A stretch of 64,000 nt of DNA from contig NZ_JAHCDI010000004.1 in assembly GCF_019697375.1 (NCBI RefSeq), positions 2,963,324 to 3,027,323 on the forward strand, given 5' to 3'. The position numbers were made by a program, and so were the translations under genes. The notes beneath the pieces are model-generated. The model did no database searches and was not told where the DNA came from. It worked only from the letters and a program-made list of their open reading frames with translations. Of the stretch, positions 35,137 to 42,255 are shown in pieces (positions within the stretch are counted from its first letter, which is position 1; every line of letters starts with the position of its first letter). The DNA comes from Micromonospora tarapacensis. GTDB taxonomy: Bacteria; Actinomycetota; Actinomycetes; Mycobacteriales; Micromonosporaceae.

Positions 35137-37641
35137 ATGACACTCACCGCCGCGCTGCCGAAGACCGCCGACCCCGACACCCTCTACGACGCCTTCGCCG
35201 GCTGGGCCTCCGAGCGCGGCCTCGACCTCTACCCCCACCAGGAGGAGGCGGTCATCGAGATCGTCTCCGGGGCGAACGTGATCATGAACACGCCGACCGG
35301 ATCCGGCAAGAGCCTGGTCGCGGTCGCCGCGCACTTCGCCGCCCTGGCCGACGACCGGACGACCTTCTACACCGCGCCCATCAAGGCCCTGGTGTCGGAG
35401 AAGTTCTTCGCCCTCTGCGAGGTCTTCGGCGCCGAGAACGTCGGCATGCTGACCGGCGACGCGAGTGTCAACGCCGACGCCCCGATCGTCTGCTGCACCG
35501 CGGAGATTCTGGCCAACCTGGCGCTGCGCGAGGGCTCCCGCGCCGACGTCGGCCAGGTGGTCATGGACGAGTTCCACTTCTATGCCGAGCCCGACCGCGG
35601 CTGGGCCTGGCAGGTGCCACTCATCGAGCTGCCCCAGGCCCAGTTCGTCCTGATGTCGGCCACGCTCGGGGACACCACCCGCTTCGTCGATGACCTGGCC
35701 CGGCGCACCGGGCGGGCGACCGCCGTCGTCAGCTCGGCCGAGCGGCCCGTCCCGCTGCTCTTCTCGTACGCGGTGACGCCGCTGCACGAGACGCTGGAGG
35801 AACTGCTGCAGACGAAGCAGGCCCCCGTGTACGTCGTGCACTTCACCCAGGCCGCCGCGCTGGAACGCGCCCAGGCGCTGATGAGCGTCAACGTCTGCAC
35901 CCGGGCCGAGAAGGACATGATCGCGCAGGCGATCGGCGGGTTCCGGTTCACCTCCGGCTTCGGCAAGACGCTGTCCCGGCTGGTCCGGCACGGCATCGGC
36001 GTGCACCACGCCGGCATGCTGCCCAAGTACCGCCGGCTGGTGGAGACCCTCGCCCAGGCGGGGCTACTCAAGGTCATCTGCGGCACCGACACCCTCGGCG
36101 TCGGCATCAACGTGCCGATCCGCACGGTGCTGTTCACCGGGCTGTCCAAGTACGACGGGGTGCGCACCCGGCTGCTCAAGGCCCGCGAGTTCCACCAGAT
36201 CGCCGGCCGGGCCGGGCGGGCCGGCTTCGACACCCTCGGCCGCGTGGTCGTGCAGGCCCCCGAGCACGTCATCGACAACGAGAAGGCCCTCGCCAAGGCG
36301 GGCGACGACCCGAAGAAGCGACGCAAGGTGGTGAAGAAGAAGCCACCGGAGGGGTCCGTCGGGTGGGGCCAGCCCACCTTCGACCGCCTGGTGTCGGCCG
36401 AACCGGAACCGTTGACCTCCAGCTTCCAGGTGAGCCACTCGATGCTGCTCAACGTCATCGGCCGGCCAGGAGACGCCTTCGCCGCCATGCGGCACCTGCT
36501 CACCGACAACCACGAGGACCGGGCCGCCCAGCGCCGGCACATCCGGCGGGCCATCGCCATCTACCGGGCCCTGCGGGCCGGCGGCGTGGTCGAGGAGCTG
36601 CCGCAGCCGGACGAGACCGGGCGGCGGGTCCGGCTCACCGTCGACCTCCAGCTCGACTTCGCCCTCAACCAGCCGCTGTCGCCCCTCGCGCTGGCCACCA
36701 TCGAGCTGCTGGACAGCGAGTCCCCGTCGTACGCCCTCGACGTGCTGTCGGTGATCGAGTCGATCCTCGACGACCCGCGCCAGGTGCTGTCCGCGCAGCA
36801 GTTCAAGGCCCGCGGCGAGGCGGTCGCCGCGATGAAGGCCGACGGCATCGAGTACGAGGCCCGCCTCGAACTGCTCGACGCGGTGACCTGGCCGAAGCCC
36901 CTGGCCGAGCTGCTGGAGGACGCGTACGAGATGTACCGGCGGGGGCATCCGTGGGTGGCCGACCACCAGCTGTCCCCCAAGTCCGTCGTCCGGGACATGT
37001 ACGAGCGGGCGATGACCTTCACCGAGTACGTGCAGTTCTACGGGCTGTCCCGTTCCGAGGGCCTGGTGCTGCGCTACCTCGCCGACGCGTTCAAGACACT
37101 GCGGCAGACGGTGCCCGAGGAGGCCAAGACCGAGGAACTGATCGACCTGATCGAGTGGCTCGGCGAGCTGGTCCGGCAGGTCGACTCCAGCCTCATCGAC
37201 GAGTGGGAGCGGCTGCGCAACCCGACGGACCTGCCGGAGGTCGCCGCCGCCCTGGACGACCGCCCGGCGGCGGTCACCCGCAACCCTCGGGCGTTCCGGG
37301 TGCTGGTGCGCAACGCCCTGTTCCGCCGGGTGGAACTGGCCGCGCTGCGGCACTGGGACGCCCTCGGCGAACTGGACGCGGGCTCCGGCTGGCACGCCGA
37401 CGCCTGGGCGGACGCGCTGGAGCCGTACTACGAGGCGTACGACGGGATCGGGACCGGGCCGGACGCCCGTGGACCGGCGCTGTTGATGATCGAGCAGGGT
37501 CGGGAGCGCTGGACGGTGCGGCAGATCCTGGACGACCCGGAGGGCCACCACGACTGGGGCATCAGCGCCGAGGTGGACCTGGCCGCCTCCGACGAGGCCG
37601 GGGCCGCGGTCGTGCGGATCACCGACGTCGGCCAGCTCTGA
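35137..37641 (+). CDS. DEAD/DEAH-box helicase with DUF3516 (Ski2-like)
   Basis: An 834-residue superfamily 2 helicase. The motor holds NTPTGSGKSLVAVAA (Walker A, residue ~50), TAPIKALVSEKF, MDEFHFY (DExH, ~143), MSATLGDT (motif III), GVHHAGMLPKYRR, and [13 protein letters not shown] (motif VI, ~352). A Lys-rich insertion (KKRRKVVKKKPP) precedes the DUF3516 domain filling the rest, with SFQVSHSMLLNVIGRPGD and YALDVLSVIESILDDPRQVL. Ski2-type helicases unwind structured RNA with a decay machinery; in actinobacteria the RNA target is not known. The start ATG follows TrmB by 58 bases; cotranscription is possible. Confidence 0.93.
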   Translation: MTLTAALPKTADPDTLYDAFAGWASERGLDLYPHQEEAVIEIVSGANVIMNTPTGSGKSLVAVAAHFAALADDRTTFYTAPIKALVSEKFFALCEVFGAENVGMLTGDASVNADAPIVCCTAEILANLALREGSRADVGQVVMDEFHFYAEPDRGWAWQVPLIELPQAQFVLMSATLGDTTRFVDDLARRTGRATAVVSSAERPVPLLFSYAVTPLHETLEELLQTKQAPVYVVHFTQAAALERAQALMSVNVCTRAEKDMIAQAIGGFRFTSGFGKTLSRLVRHGIGVHHAGMLPKYRRLVETLAQAGLLKVICGTDTLGVGINVPIRTVLFTGLSKYDGVRTRLLKAREFHQIAGRAGRAGFDTLGRVVVQAPEHVIDNEKALAKAGDDPKKRRKVVKKKPPEGSVGWGQPTFDRLVSAEPEPLTSSFQVSHSMLLNVIGRPGDAFAAMRHLLTDNHEDRAAQRRHIRRAIAIYRALRAGGVVEELPQPDETGRRVRLTVDLQLDFALNQPLSPLALATIELLDSESPSYALDVLSVIESILDDPRQVLSAQQFKARGEAVAAMKADGIEYEARLELLDAVTWPKPLAELLEDAYEMYRRGHPWVADHQLSPKSVVRDMYERAMTFTEYVQFYGLSRSEGLVLRYLADAFKTLRQTVPEEAKTEELIDLIEWLGELVRQVDSSLIDEWERLRNPTDLPEVAAALDDRPAAVTRNPRAFRVLVRNALFRRVELAALRHWDALGELDAGSGWHADAWADALEPYYEAYDGIGTGPDARGPALLMIEQGRERWTVRQILDDPEGHHDWGISAEVDLAASDEAGAAVVRITDVGQL

Positions 37642-37760
37642 CCGGTCCTCGTGGCAACCGCCCCGCTGGCCGCGGTGGTGCCGACGGCCGCAGCGGTCGC
37701 CGCCGCGTTCGGCTCGGCGAGAAGGCCCGTGGCTATCGGCCCGGGAAGGTCGTCCGACAC

Positions 37761-37796
37761 TTCGGGGGTGGAACCGAAACTGGTTCCACCCCCGAA
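37761..37796. terminator. bidirectional terminator between the helicase and LPXTG genes
   Basis: TTCGGGGGTGGAACC (37761-37775) pairs perfectly with 37782-37796, a 15-bp stem with a 6-nt loop, between convergent stops at 37641 and 37814. Confidence 0.85.
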
Positions 37797-37813
37797 AGCG
37801 TCGACGGGTGCGG

Positions 37814-39451
37814 TCAGTCGCGCGGGGTCTGGAACGCCACGCGGCGACGCCGGAACAGGACGAACAGCACGCCGCCGAGCGCGAGCACGGCGGCACCGAC
37901 ACCGGCGAGAGCGGCGGCCGGCGCACCGGTCACCGGCAGGCCCCCACCGGCGCCACCGTCGTCACCGTCGTCACCACCGGAACCGCCGTCGCCGGTGTCG
38001 ATGACGATGCGGGCGGTGTTGTTCTCCGGCTTGGACTCGGTGATTGACCTGCCACCGTCGACCACGATCGTGCCGTCGGTACCCGGCGTCGACTTGATCT
38101 TGATTCGGACGGTGGCCGTAATCCGGCCGTAGCCGGACGCGACGCTCGGGAACTCGCTCTCGAAGTTGCAGCGCAGCTTCTCCGACTCGGGCAGCGTCCC
38201 GCCCTGACCGCCGTCGGTGTAGCACCACTCGGCGGGCAGCAGCACCGTGCCGCTCGGCGCGGTGATCGACACACCGGGGCCGCCGCCGTCCGACGGGCCG
38301 TTGTTGACGACCTCGTAGGTGAGGTCGATCGTCTGGCCAACGGCGCCCTTGACGGCAGGAGCGGTGACGGCCACGTCGAGGTGGTTCTTCTTGCTCCAGA
38401 GCCGGAAATCCGCGTAGTTGTCCGACTCATCGAGTTCGCGTTCCACGACGGCCTGCCGGGCGAGACCGGCACGGGTGGCCTTGTCGTGCAGGGCGCGGAC
38501 GGCATCGGCGAAGGACGGGCCGCCGCCCTTGCTGCTGGCGACCTTCTTCGCCGCCCGCGCCTCCCCGGCCAGGGCGACGCTGAACGCGCCGTAGTGCTCG
38601 GAGGGCCCGGGCAGGTTGCGACCGAAGGTCAGGTTGAACAGTGATTCTCCGGTCTCGTCGTCGAACAGCAGCAGGCCCTCACCCGGCTCCAGGGTCAGCG
38701 GCAGGACGCAGGTGACCGAGCTCGGCCCGTACACGTACGGCAATCCGATGTCGTTCGGGTAGTAGTCCGTGTAGGTGCAGTCGCGGTAGCGCTCGACGAA
38801 CGTGGCGCCGGAGGGCAGGCTGATATCGACCGTGAAGTCGGTGGCGGCGCTGTCACCCTCGTTGAGCACACCGCTGTACAGCGGGGCGGTGTCCCCGGCG
38901 CCGAGCCGACTCGACTTGTCGTTGACGTCCTGGGCGGCGGCCACCAGATCGGGCCCGGAGGCGATGATCGTCACCGGGAACGTCGTGGTGTTGTCGCCGG
39001 GATTGGCGTCGTCCTCCGCGCCCGCGATCGTCACGGTGACCGAGCCGGCGTCGCCGGGCTTGGCGCCCTGACGGCTGGCCAGCGAGAGCGGGCGGATGGT
39101 GGTGACCTGACCGGCCGTGAGCGCGCCGATGGTGCAGGTGACGTTGTCGCCAGTGAGTTCGCAGGTATCCAGCCAGTCCGGCACGGTCGCGACAACCCCA
39201 TCGGAGAGGTTGCTCAGATCGAAGGTGACGGTCACTGCTGTCGCGTCGGCCGCACCGTGGTTGTAGACGTACATGCCGACGGTGGTGCCGAGATTGTCGA
39301 TCTCTGCGACCGGCTCACGGGTGAACGAGACGAAGAGGTCGGGCTGGGCGTCCGCGGCGTGTGCGGTGGTGGCGGGGGCGAAGAGTGCGGTCGTCGCCAG
39401 CACCGCCGCGCCGACCGCGAGGCGGGGCCAACGGGCCGTGAGGGATGCCAT
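37814..39451 (-). CDS. LPXTG-anchored surface protein with DUF11-like domains
   Basis: A 545-residue exported protein: signal peptide (VGAAVLATTALFAPATTAHA) at residues 1-33, then two or three beta-rich DUF11/CARDB-like domains (PDLFVSFTREPVAEIDNLGTTVG; HLDVAVTAPAVKGAVGQTIDLTYEVVNNGPS) separated by an Ala/Lys-rich region, an Asp/Gly-rich linker (GDGGSGGDDGDDGGAGGG), and a complete sorting signal: LPVTG at about residue 505, a hydrophobic helix and RRRR. It is thus covalently anchored to peptidoglycan by a sortase, or membrane-held if unprocessed. The biological role is unknown. It stands alone, far from the sortase gene at 33 kb. Confidence 0.9.
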   Translation of the reverse strand: MASLTARWPRLAVGAAVLATTALFAPATTAHAADAQPDLFVSFTREPVAEIDNLGTTVGMYVYNHGAADATAVTVTFDLSNLSDGVVATVPDWLDTCELTGDNVTCTIGALTAGQVTTIRPLSLASRQGAKPGDAGSVTVTIAGAEDDANPGDNTTTFPVTIIASGPDLVAAAQDVNDKSSRLGAGDTAPLYSGVLNEGDSAATDFTVDISLPSGATFVERYRDCTYTDYYPNDIGLPYVYGPSSVTCVLPLTLEPGEGLLLFDDETGESLFNLTFGRNLPGPSEHYGAFSVALAGEARAAKKVASSKGGGPSFADAVRALHDKATRAGLARQAVVERELDESDNYADFRLWSKKNHLDVAVTAPAVKGAVGQTIDLTYEVVNNGPSDGGGPGVSITAPSGTVLLPAEWCYTDGGQGGTLPESEKLRCNFESEFPSVASGYGRITATVRIKIKSTPGTDGTIVVDGGRSITESKPENNTARIVIDTGDGGSGGDDGDDGGAGGGLPVTGAPAAALAGVGAAVLALGGVLFVLFRRRRVAFQTPRD

Positions 39452-39632
39452 GTGTGCTCCGGAGAAGGAAGACCGATGGAGCCCCGGACTCTAGTTGAAG
39501 ATCAGCTCGCGCGTTGTCCCTTGTCTAGGAGGGTTGGCGAGGTACCGGGCCGGGCTTCACCGCAGCCCGGAAAATCCGGTGGCCGATCCACCCGGTTGGC
39601 CCCTTATCTGCCCTGGGAGATGTCAGGGTCGT

Positions 39633-39656
39633 CGATTAGAATGTATGTACTAATCG
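39633..39656. promoter_or_regulatory. palindrome upstream of the hypothetical gene at 39681
   Basis: CGATTAG (39633-39639) and CTAATCG (39650-39656) form perfect 7-bp arms around an AT-rich 10-base spacer, 25 bases upstream of the start. Nothing else is seen in the 229-base gap from 39452 to 39680. It may be an operator; no binding protein is implicated. Confidence 0.45.
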
Positions 39657-39680
39657 AGTTCCTGACCTGGGAGGATGCTC

Positions 39681-40322
39681 GTGACCGCGCCCATCTCCAC
39701 CCCCCTCACGCCGTACGCCACCCTCCTCGGTTTCACCCGGTACGTCGACCGCACCGGGCCGACCAAGGCCAGCTTCGTCGGCGGCCTGCGTCGACAGCGG
39801 GCGAGCCGCTCCGGGTTCAACCCGCACGGCCAGTTCGTCAAGGCACTCAAGGCCGACATCGCCTTCCACACCGGCGGCACCCATCTGGCTCAGGTGGTCG
39901 ACGTGGTCAAGCCCCGGTGGCGTCCGCTCTACCAGGCGCTCGTGCCCGGCGCGACGGCGTGGCTGCACTCCCTCGGCGAGCCCGCCGGTGTCGACCTGGC
40001 CCAGACCCGGGACGCCCTGGCCATGCTCGGCGACCTCCCTATCAAGATCAACCCACACTTCGGCATCCGGTACGCCGACGGCCGCGCCGAGGCGGTGCGG
40101 CTGCACTTCGACGAGGCTCCGCCCAGCGAGGAGGCGATGCTGGCCGCGCTGCACCTGACGGCCCGGCACATGGACGCCGTCCTGCCACACGCCGAGCCGG
40201 TCCTGGTCGACGTCCGCCGGGGCACGACCCACCGGATGCCCGAGGGCACCAAGCCCGACGAGATCGAGCGCTGGCTCGCCGGCGAGGCCGCCGCCTTCCG
40301 CGCCATCTGGTCCGCCGCCTGA
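39681..40322 (+). CDS. conserved hypothetical protein (213 aa)
   Basis: A 213-residue soluble protein: VTAPISTPLTPYATLLGFTRYVDRTG, then KASFVGGLRRQRASRSGFNPHGQFVKALKADIAFHTGGTHLAQVVDVVKPRW. It is rich in basic residues and predicted to be mixed alpha/beta. No named domain is recognised; the H-x-x-R and QVVDVVKPRWRPLYQALV pattern suggests a conserved nucleic-acid or nucleotide-related protein, but this is a guess. GGGAGG is placed six bases ahead of the GTG at 39681 and directly against an ATG at 39675, so the GTG is preferred. A 7-bp palindrome precedes it. A strong hairpin follows the stop by 60 bases. Confidence 0.6.
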   Translation: MTAPISTPLTPYATLLGFTRYVDRTGPTKASFVGGLRRQRASRSGFNPHGQFVKALKADIAFHTGGTHLAQVVDVVKPRWRPLYQALVPGATAWLHSLGEPAGVDLAQTRDALAMLGDLPIKINPHFGIRYADGRAEAVRLHFDEAPPSEEAMLAALHLTARHMDAVLPHAEPVLVDVRRGTTHRMPEGTKPDEIERWLAGEAAAFRAIWSAA

Positions 40323-40381
40323 CCTGAGCCGTCCCATCTGCCCACGTTTCACCGGCTCGCCCGAACAAGCCGCAGCTCAGC

Positions 40382-40437
40382 AACTTCGGGGACGATGTTG
40401 CCTCGGCGTGCCCGGAGGCAACATCGTCCCCGAAGTT
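40382..40437. repeat. 23-bp perfect palindrome, left flank of the DUF559 gene
   Basis: AACTTCGGGGACGATGTTGC... (40382-40404) and its exact reverse complement (40415-40437) enclose a 10-base loop. A closely related hairpin lies at 41442-41499 beyond the other end of the gene; left arms match at 21 of 23 positions. Confidence 0.85.
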
Positions 40438-40482
40438 CCATCGACTCCTGCTGCACAAGGGGCAGGAGGGGAGCGGCGGCGG

Positions 40483-40491
40483 TTGTCCACA
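40483..40491 (+). promoter_or_regulatory. DnaA-box-like sequence TTGTCCACA
   Basis: TTGTCCACA, the actinobacterial DnaA-box consensus, lies 42 bases ahead of the DUF559 gene. It is a single copy, so it is not an origin; it may be chance or a promoter-region site for DnaA. Confidence 0.25.
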
Positions 40492-40532
40492 GGGGTGTCG
40501 GGAGAGGCTTCCGGTCGTTCAGGGTGGACGGC

Positions 40533-41426
40533 ATGGCCACCTCCGCTCGGCGTCCGCCGCAACTGCGCGGGCGCGTCTTCCGTGGTTCTTGTGCCGTGGC
40601 CCGAGGGCTGCTGACCCGGGGCGAGTTGCGCAGCAGAGCGTGGCGGCCGATCTTCCGGGACGTGTACGCCGACGCCCAGCTCACGATCTCGCACCGCACC
40701 CGGTGCCAGGCTGCGGCGCGGTGGGTTCTTCCGCCCGGTTCGGCGATCGCCGGGCGGAGCGCCGCGGCCCTGTTCGGTGCCGGGTTCATCGGAGACGCCG
40801 AACCGCTCGACGTTCTGGTGCCCGCCGGGCAACGCTTCGGGCCGGTCGCCGGTCTCGCGGTGCATACCGGCGAGGTCGCCGAGGTCGACGTGCTGTCACA
40901 CGCCGGGATGCCGGTCACCACGCCGCTGCGGACCTGCTGGGATCTGGCCCAGTGGCTCAGTGTGGAAGAGGCCGTGGTTGTGGTGGACCGGCTGCTCGGC
41001 CTGCGGCTGCTGCAATCGGATCAGCTGCGGGAGCTGGCCCACCGTCGTCACGGCGCCCGGGGCTGGAAACGCATGCTTCGCGTGGCACAGCTTGCCGACC
41101 CCGGCGCGGAGTCGGCTCAGGAGTCACGGCTGCGGGTGCGGATCGTGCTGGCCGGTGTTCCGCAGCCGGTGACCCAGTTCGTGTTGCAGCGGGATGGCAG
41201 GTTCATCGCCCGGGTCGATCTCGCCTGGCCGGAGCTGAGAATCGCGGTCGAGTACGACGGCCTCTGGCACGATGATCCGGAGCAGTTCCACCGTGACCGA
41301 CGGCGCCTCAACCGCCTGCTCGGCGAGGACTGGATCGTGTTGCACGTGACGGCACAACGACTCCGCCAGGACTTCAACGGCTTCCTCGCCGAACTCCGCC
41401 AAGCAATCCGCACCCGCACCAGCTGA
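40533..41426 (+). CDS. DUF559-type endonuclease-like protein with AbiEi-like N-terminus
   Basis: A 297-residue protein. The N-terminal ~100 residues (RGLLTRGELRSRAWRPIFRDVYADAQ) resemble the winged-helix start of AbiEi-type antitoxin/regulator proteins, with a central region containing LRTCWDLAQWLSVEEAVVVVDRLL. The C-terminal ~110 residues match the DUF559/Vsr-like nuclease fold: a RVDLAWPELRIAVEYDGLWHDDPEQFHRDRRRLNRLLGEDW segment with the D...E-x-D pattern of PD-(D/E)XK enzymes. This layout is frequent in actinomycetes, in many copies per genome, and its function is unknown. ATG 40533 is chosen as the first start after the left palindrome. Flanking related hairpins on both sides suggest a cassette. 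Confidence 0.8.
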   Translation: MATSARRPPQLRGRVFRGSCAVARGLLTRGELRSRAWRPIFRDVYADAQLTISHRTRCQAAARWVLPPGSAIAGRSAAALFGAGFIGDAEPLDVLVPAGQRFGPVAGLAVHTGEVAEVDVLSHAGMPVTTPLRTCWDLAQWLSVEEAVVVVDRLLGLRLLQSDQLRELAHRRHGARGWKRMLRVAQLADPGAESAQESRLRVRIVLAGVPQPVTQFVLQRDGRFIARVDLAWPELRIAVEYDGLWHDDPEQFHRDRRRLNRLLGEDWIVLHVTAQRLRQDFNGFLAELRQAIRTRTS

Positions 41427-41441
41427 CCCCTTCTTGCCCAG

Positions 41442-41499
41442 CAACTTCGGGGAAGATGCTGCCTCCGCATGCGCCGAGGCGACACTTTCCCCGAAGTTG
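41442..41499. repeat. 24-bp imperfect palindrome, right flank of the DUF559 gene
   Basis: Left arm 41442-41465 and right arm 41476-41499 match at 20 of 24 positions around a 10-base loop, starting 16 bases after the DUF559 stop. It is related in sequence to the palindrome at 40382 and may also serve as a terminator. Confidence 0.8.
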
Positions 41500-41512
41500 C
41501 ACAGGTCCTGGG

Positions 41513-41902
41513 TCACGTGTGGTTGGTGGGAGTGGTTGGGGTGAGGTGGGCGACCGGAACGACCCGGGGATCGTCGATCGGGCCGACGATCACTCGCAGG
41601 GCCGGGAAGCGGTCCACCAGGAGCCGGCGGCACGAGTCGCAGGGGGTGACCACGCTCCGGCCCCGATCGCCGACCGTGACGATGGTCTCCAACTCGCTGA
41701 CACCCTGGGTGGCGGCGGCGCCGATCGCGATCAGCTCGGGGCAGGCGCCGCCGGTGGGGTGCACCACGTTCACGCCAGAGACCACCCGACCGTCGGCGGT
41801 GCGGGCCGCCGTGGCAAGGGTGTGGGCGGCGCTGCGGCAGCGCAGCTTCGCCACCGCGCTGGCGGCCTGCACCAGCGCCCGATCGGTGTCACGCATCGTC
41901 AT
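41513..41902 (-). CDS. cytidine/blasticidin deaminase-like protein
   Basis: A 129-residue protein of the cytidine-deaminase fold. The zinc site is recognisable but modified: HPTGGACPELIAIGAAA carries C-P-E in place of the usual C/H-A-E, and TPCDSCRRLLVDRFP supplies the P-C-x-x-C pair. Small tetrameric deaminases of this kind act on cytidine or on nucleoside antibiotics such as blasticidin S. The substrate here is not decidable. Start ATG 41902, or the ATG two codons later. Only 13 bases separate its stop from the right-hand palindrome of the DUF559 cassette. Confidence 0.8.
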   Translation of the reverse strand: MTMRDTDRALVQAASAVAKLRCRSAAHTLATAARTADGRVVSGVNVVHPTGGACPELIAIGAAATQGVSELETIVTVGDRGRSVVTPCDSCRRLLVDRFPALRVIVGPIDDPRVVPVAHLTPTTPTNHT

Positions 41903-41935
41903 CCCGCGTCCCCGTGTTCCGCTTCCGCCCCGGCG

Positions 41936-41992
41936 GTCGACTCCCGGCCCGACAGTCGACTCCCGGCCTGACAGTCGACTCCCGGCCCGGCG
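41936..41992. repeat. three tandem 19-bp units
   Basis: GTCGACTCCCGGCCCGACA and two near-copies (41955, 41974) follow each other directly with one or two substitutions each, ending in a partial GTCAACG. They lie in the 353-base gap between the deaminase and hrpA. Confidence 0.85.
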
Positions 41993-42052
41993 GTCAACGA
42001 TAGACCGCCGCCCCTCTGGCGTGCGTCGCCCGTGCCCTGCCCCACCACGGCC

Positions 42053-42141
42053 CCTTTGCTCTGCTTCAACCCACGCACTTGCTCTGCTTCAACCCATGCA
42101 CCGGTCATGACCAGAACCGTTGCGCCGGGTGAAGCAGAGCA
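42053..42141. repeat. second copy of dispersed repeat family 1
   Basis: The gap 41903-42255 has no gene. Bases 42053-42077 are identical to the 25-bp arm at 17333; a second, slightly diverged direct copy follows at 42079-42100 (TTGCTCTGCTTCAACCCATG...), and a degenerate inverted arm lies at 42121-42141. The element is thus rearranged or decaying relative to the 17.3-kb copy. Confidence 0.8.
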
Positions 42142-42255
42142 GACGTTGCCGTGCGATGCCGGGCGCGGCCGGCATCCCAGGGCGCGGGGCGGGTGCGGGG
42201 CGGGTGGGTAACCAGGAGGCGGGTCGGCGGCGGGCTGCCTATCCTTGGCCACGAC

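Noticed and set aside
40483..40491. Replication origin
   Set aside because: Only one DnaA box, no dnaA/dnaN and no AT-rich unwinding region.
40382..41499. Both palindromes simply as rho-independent terminators
   Set aside because: The upstream one is 60 bases past a stop and could be a terminator, but the near identity of the two hairpins on either side of one gene is not explained by termination alone; kept as a finding.
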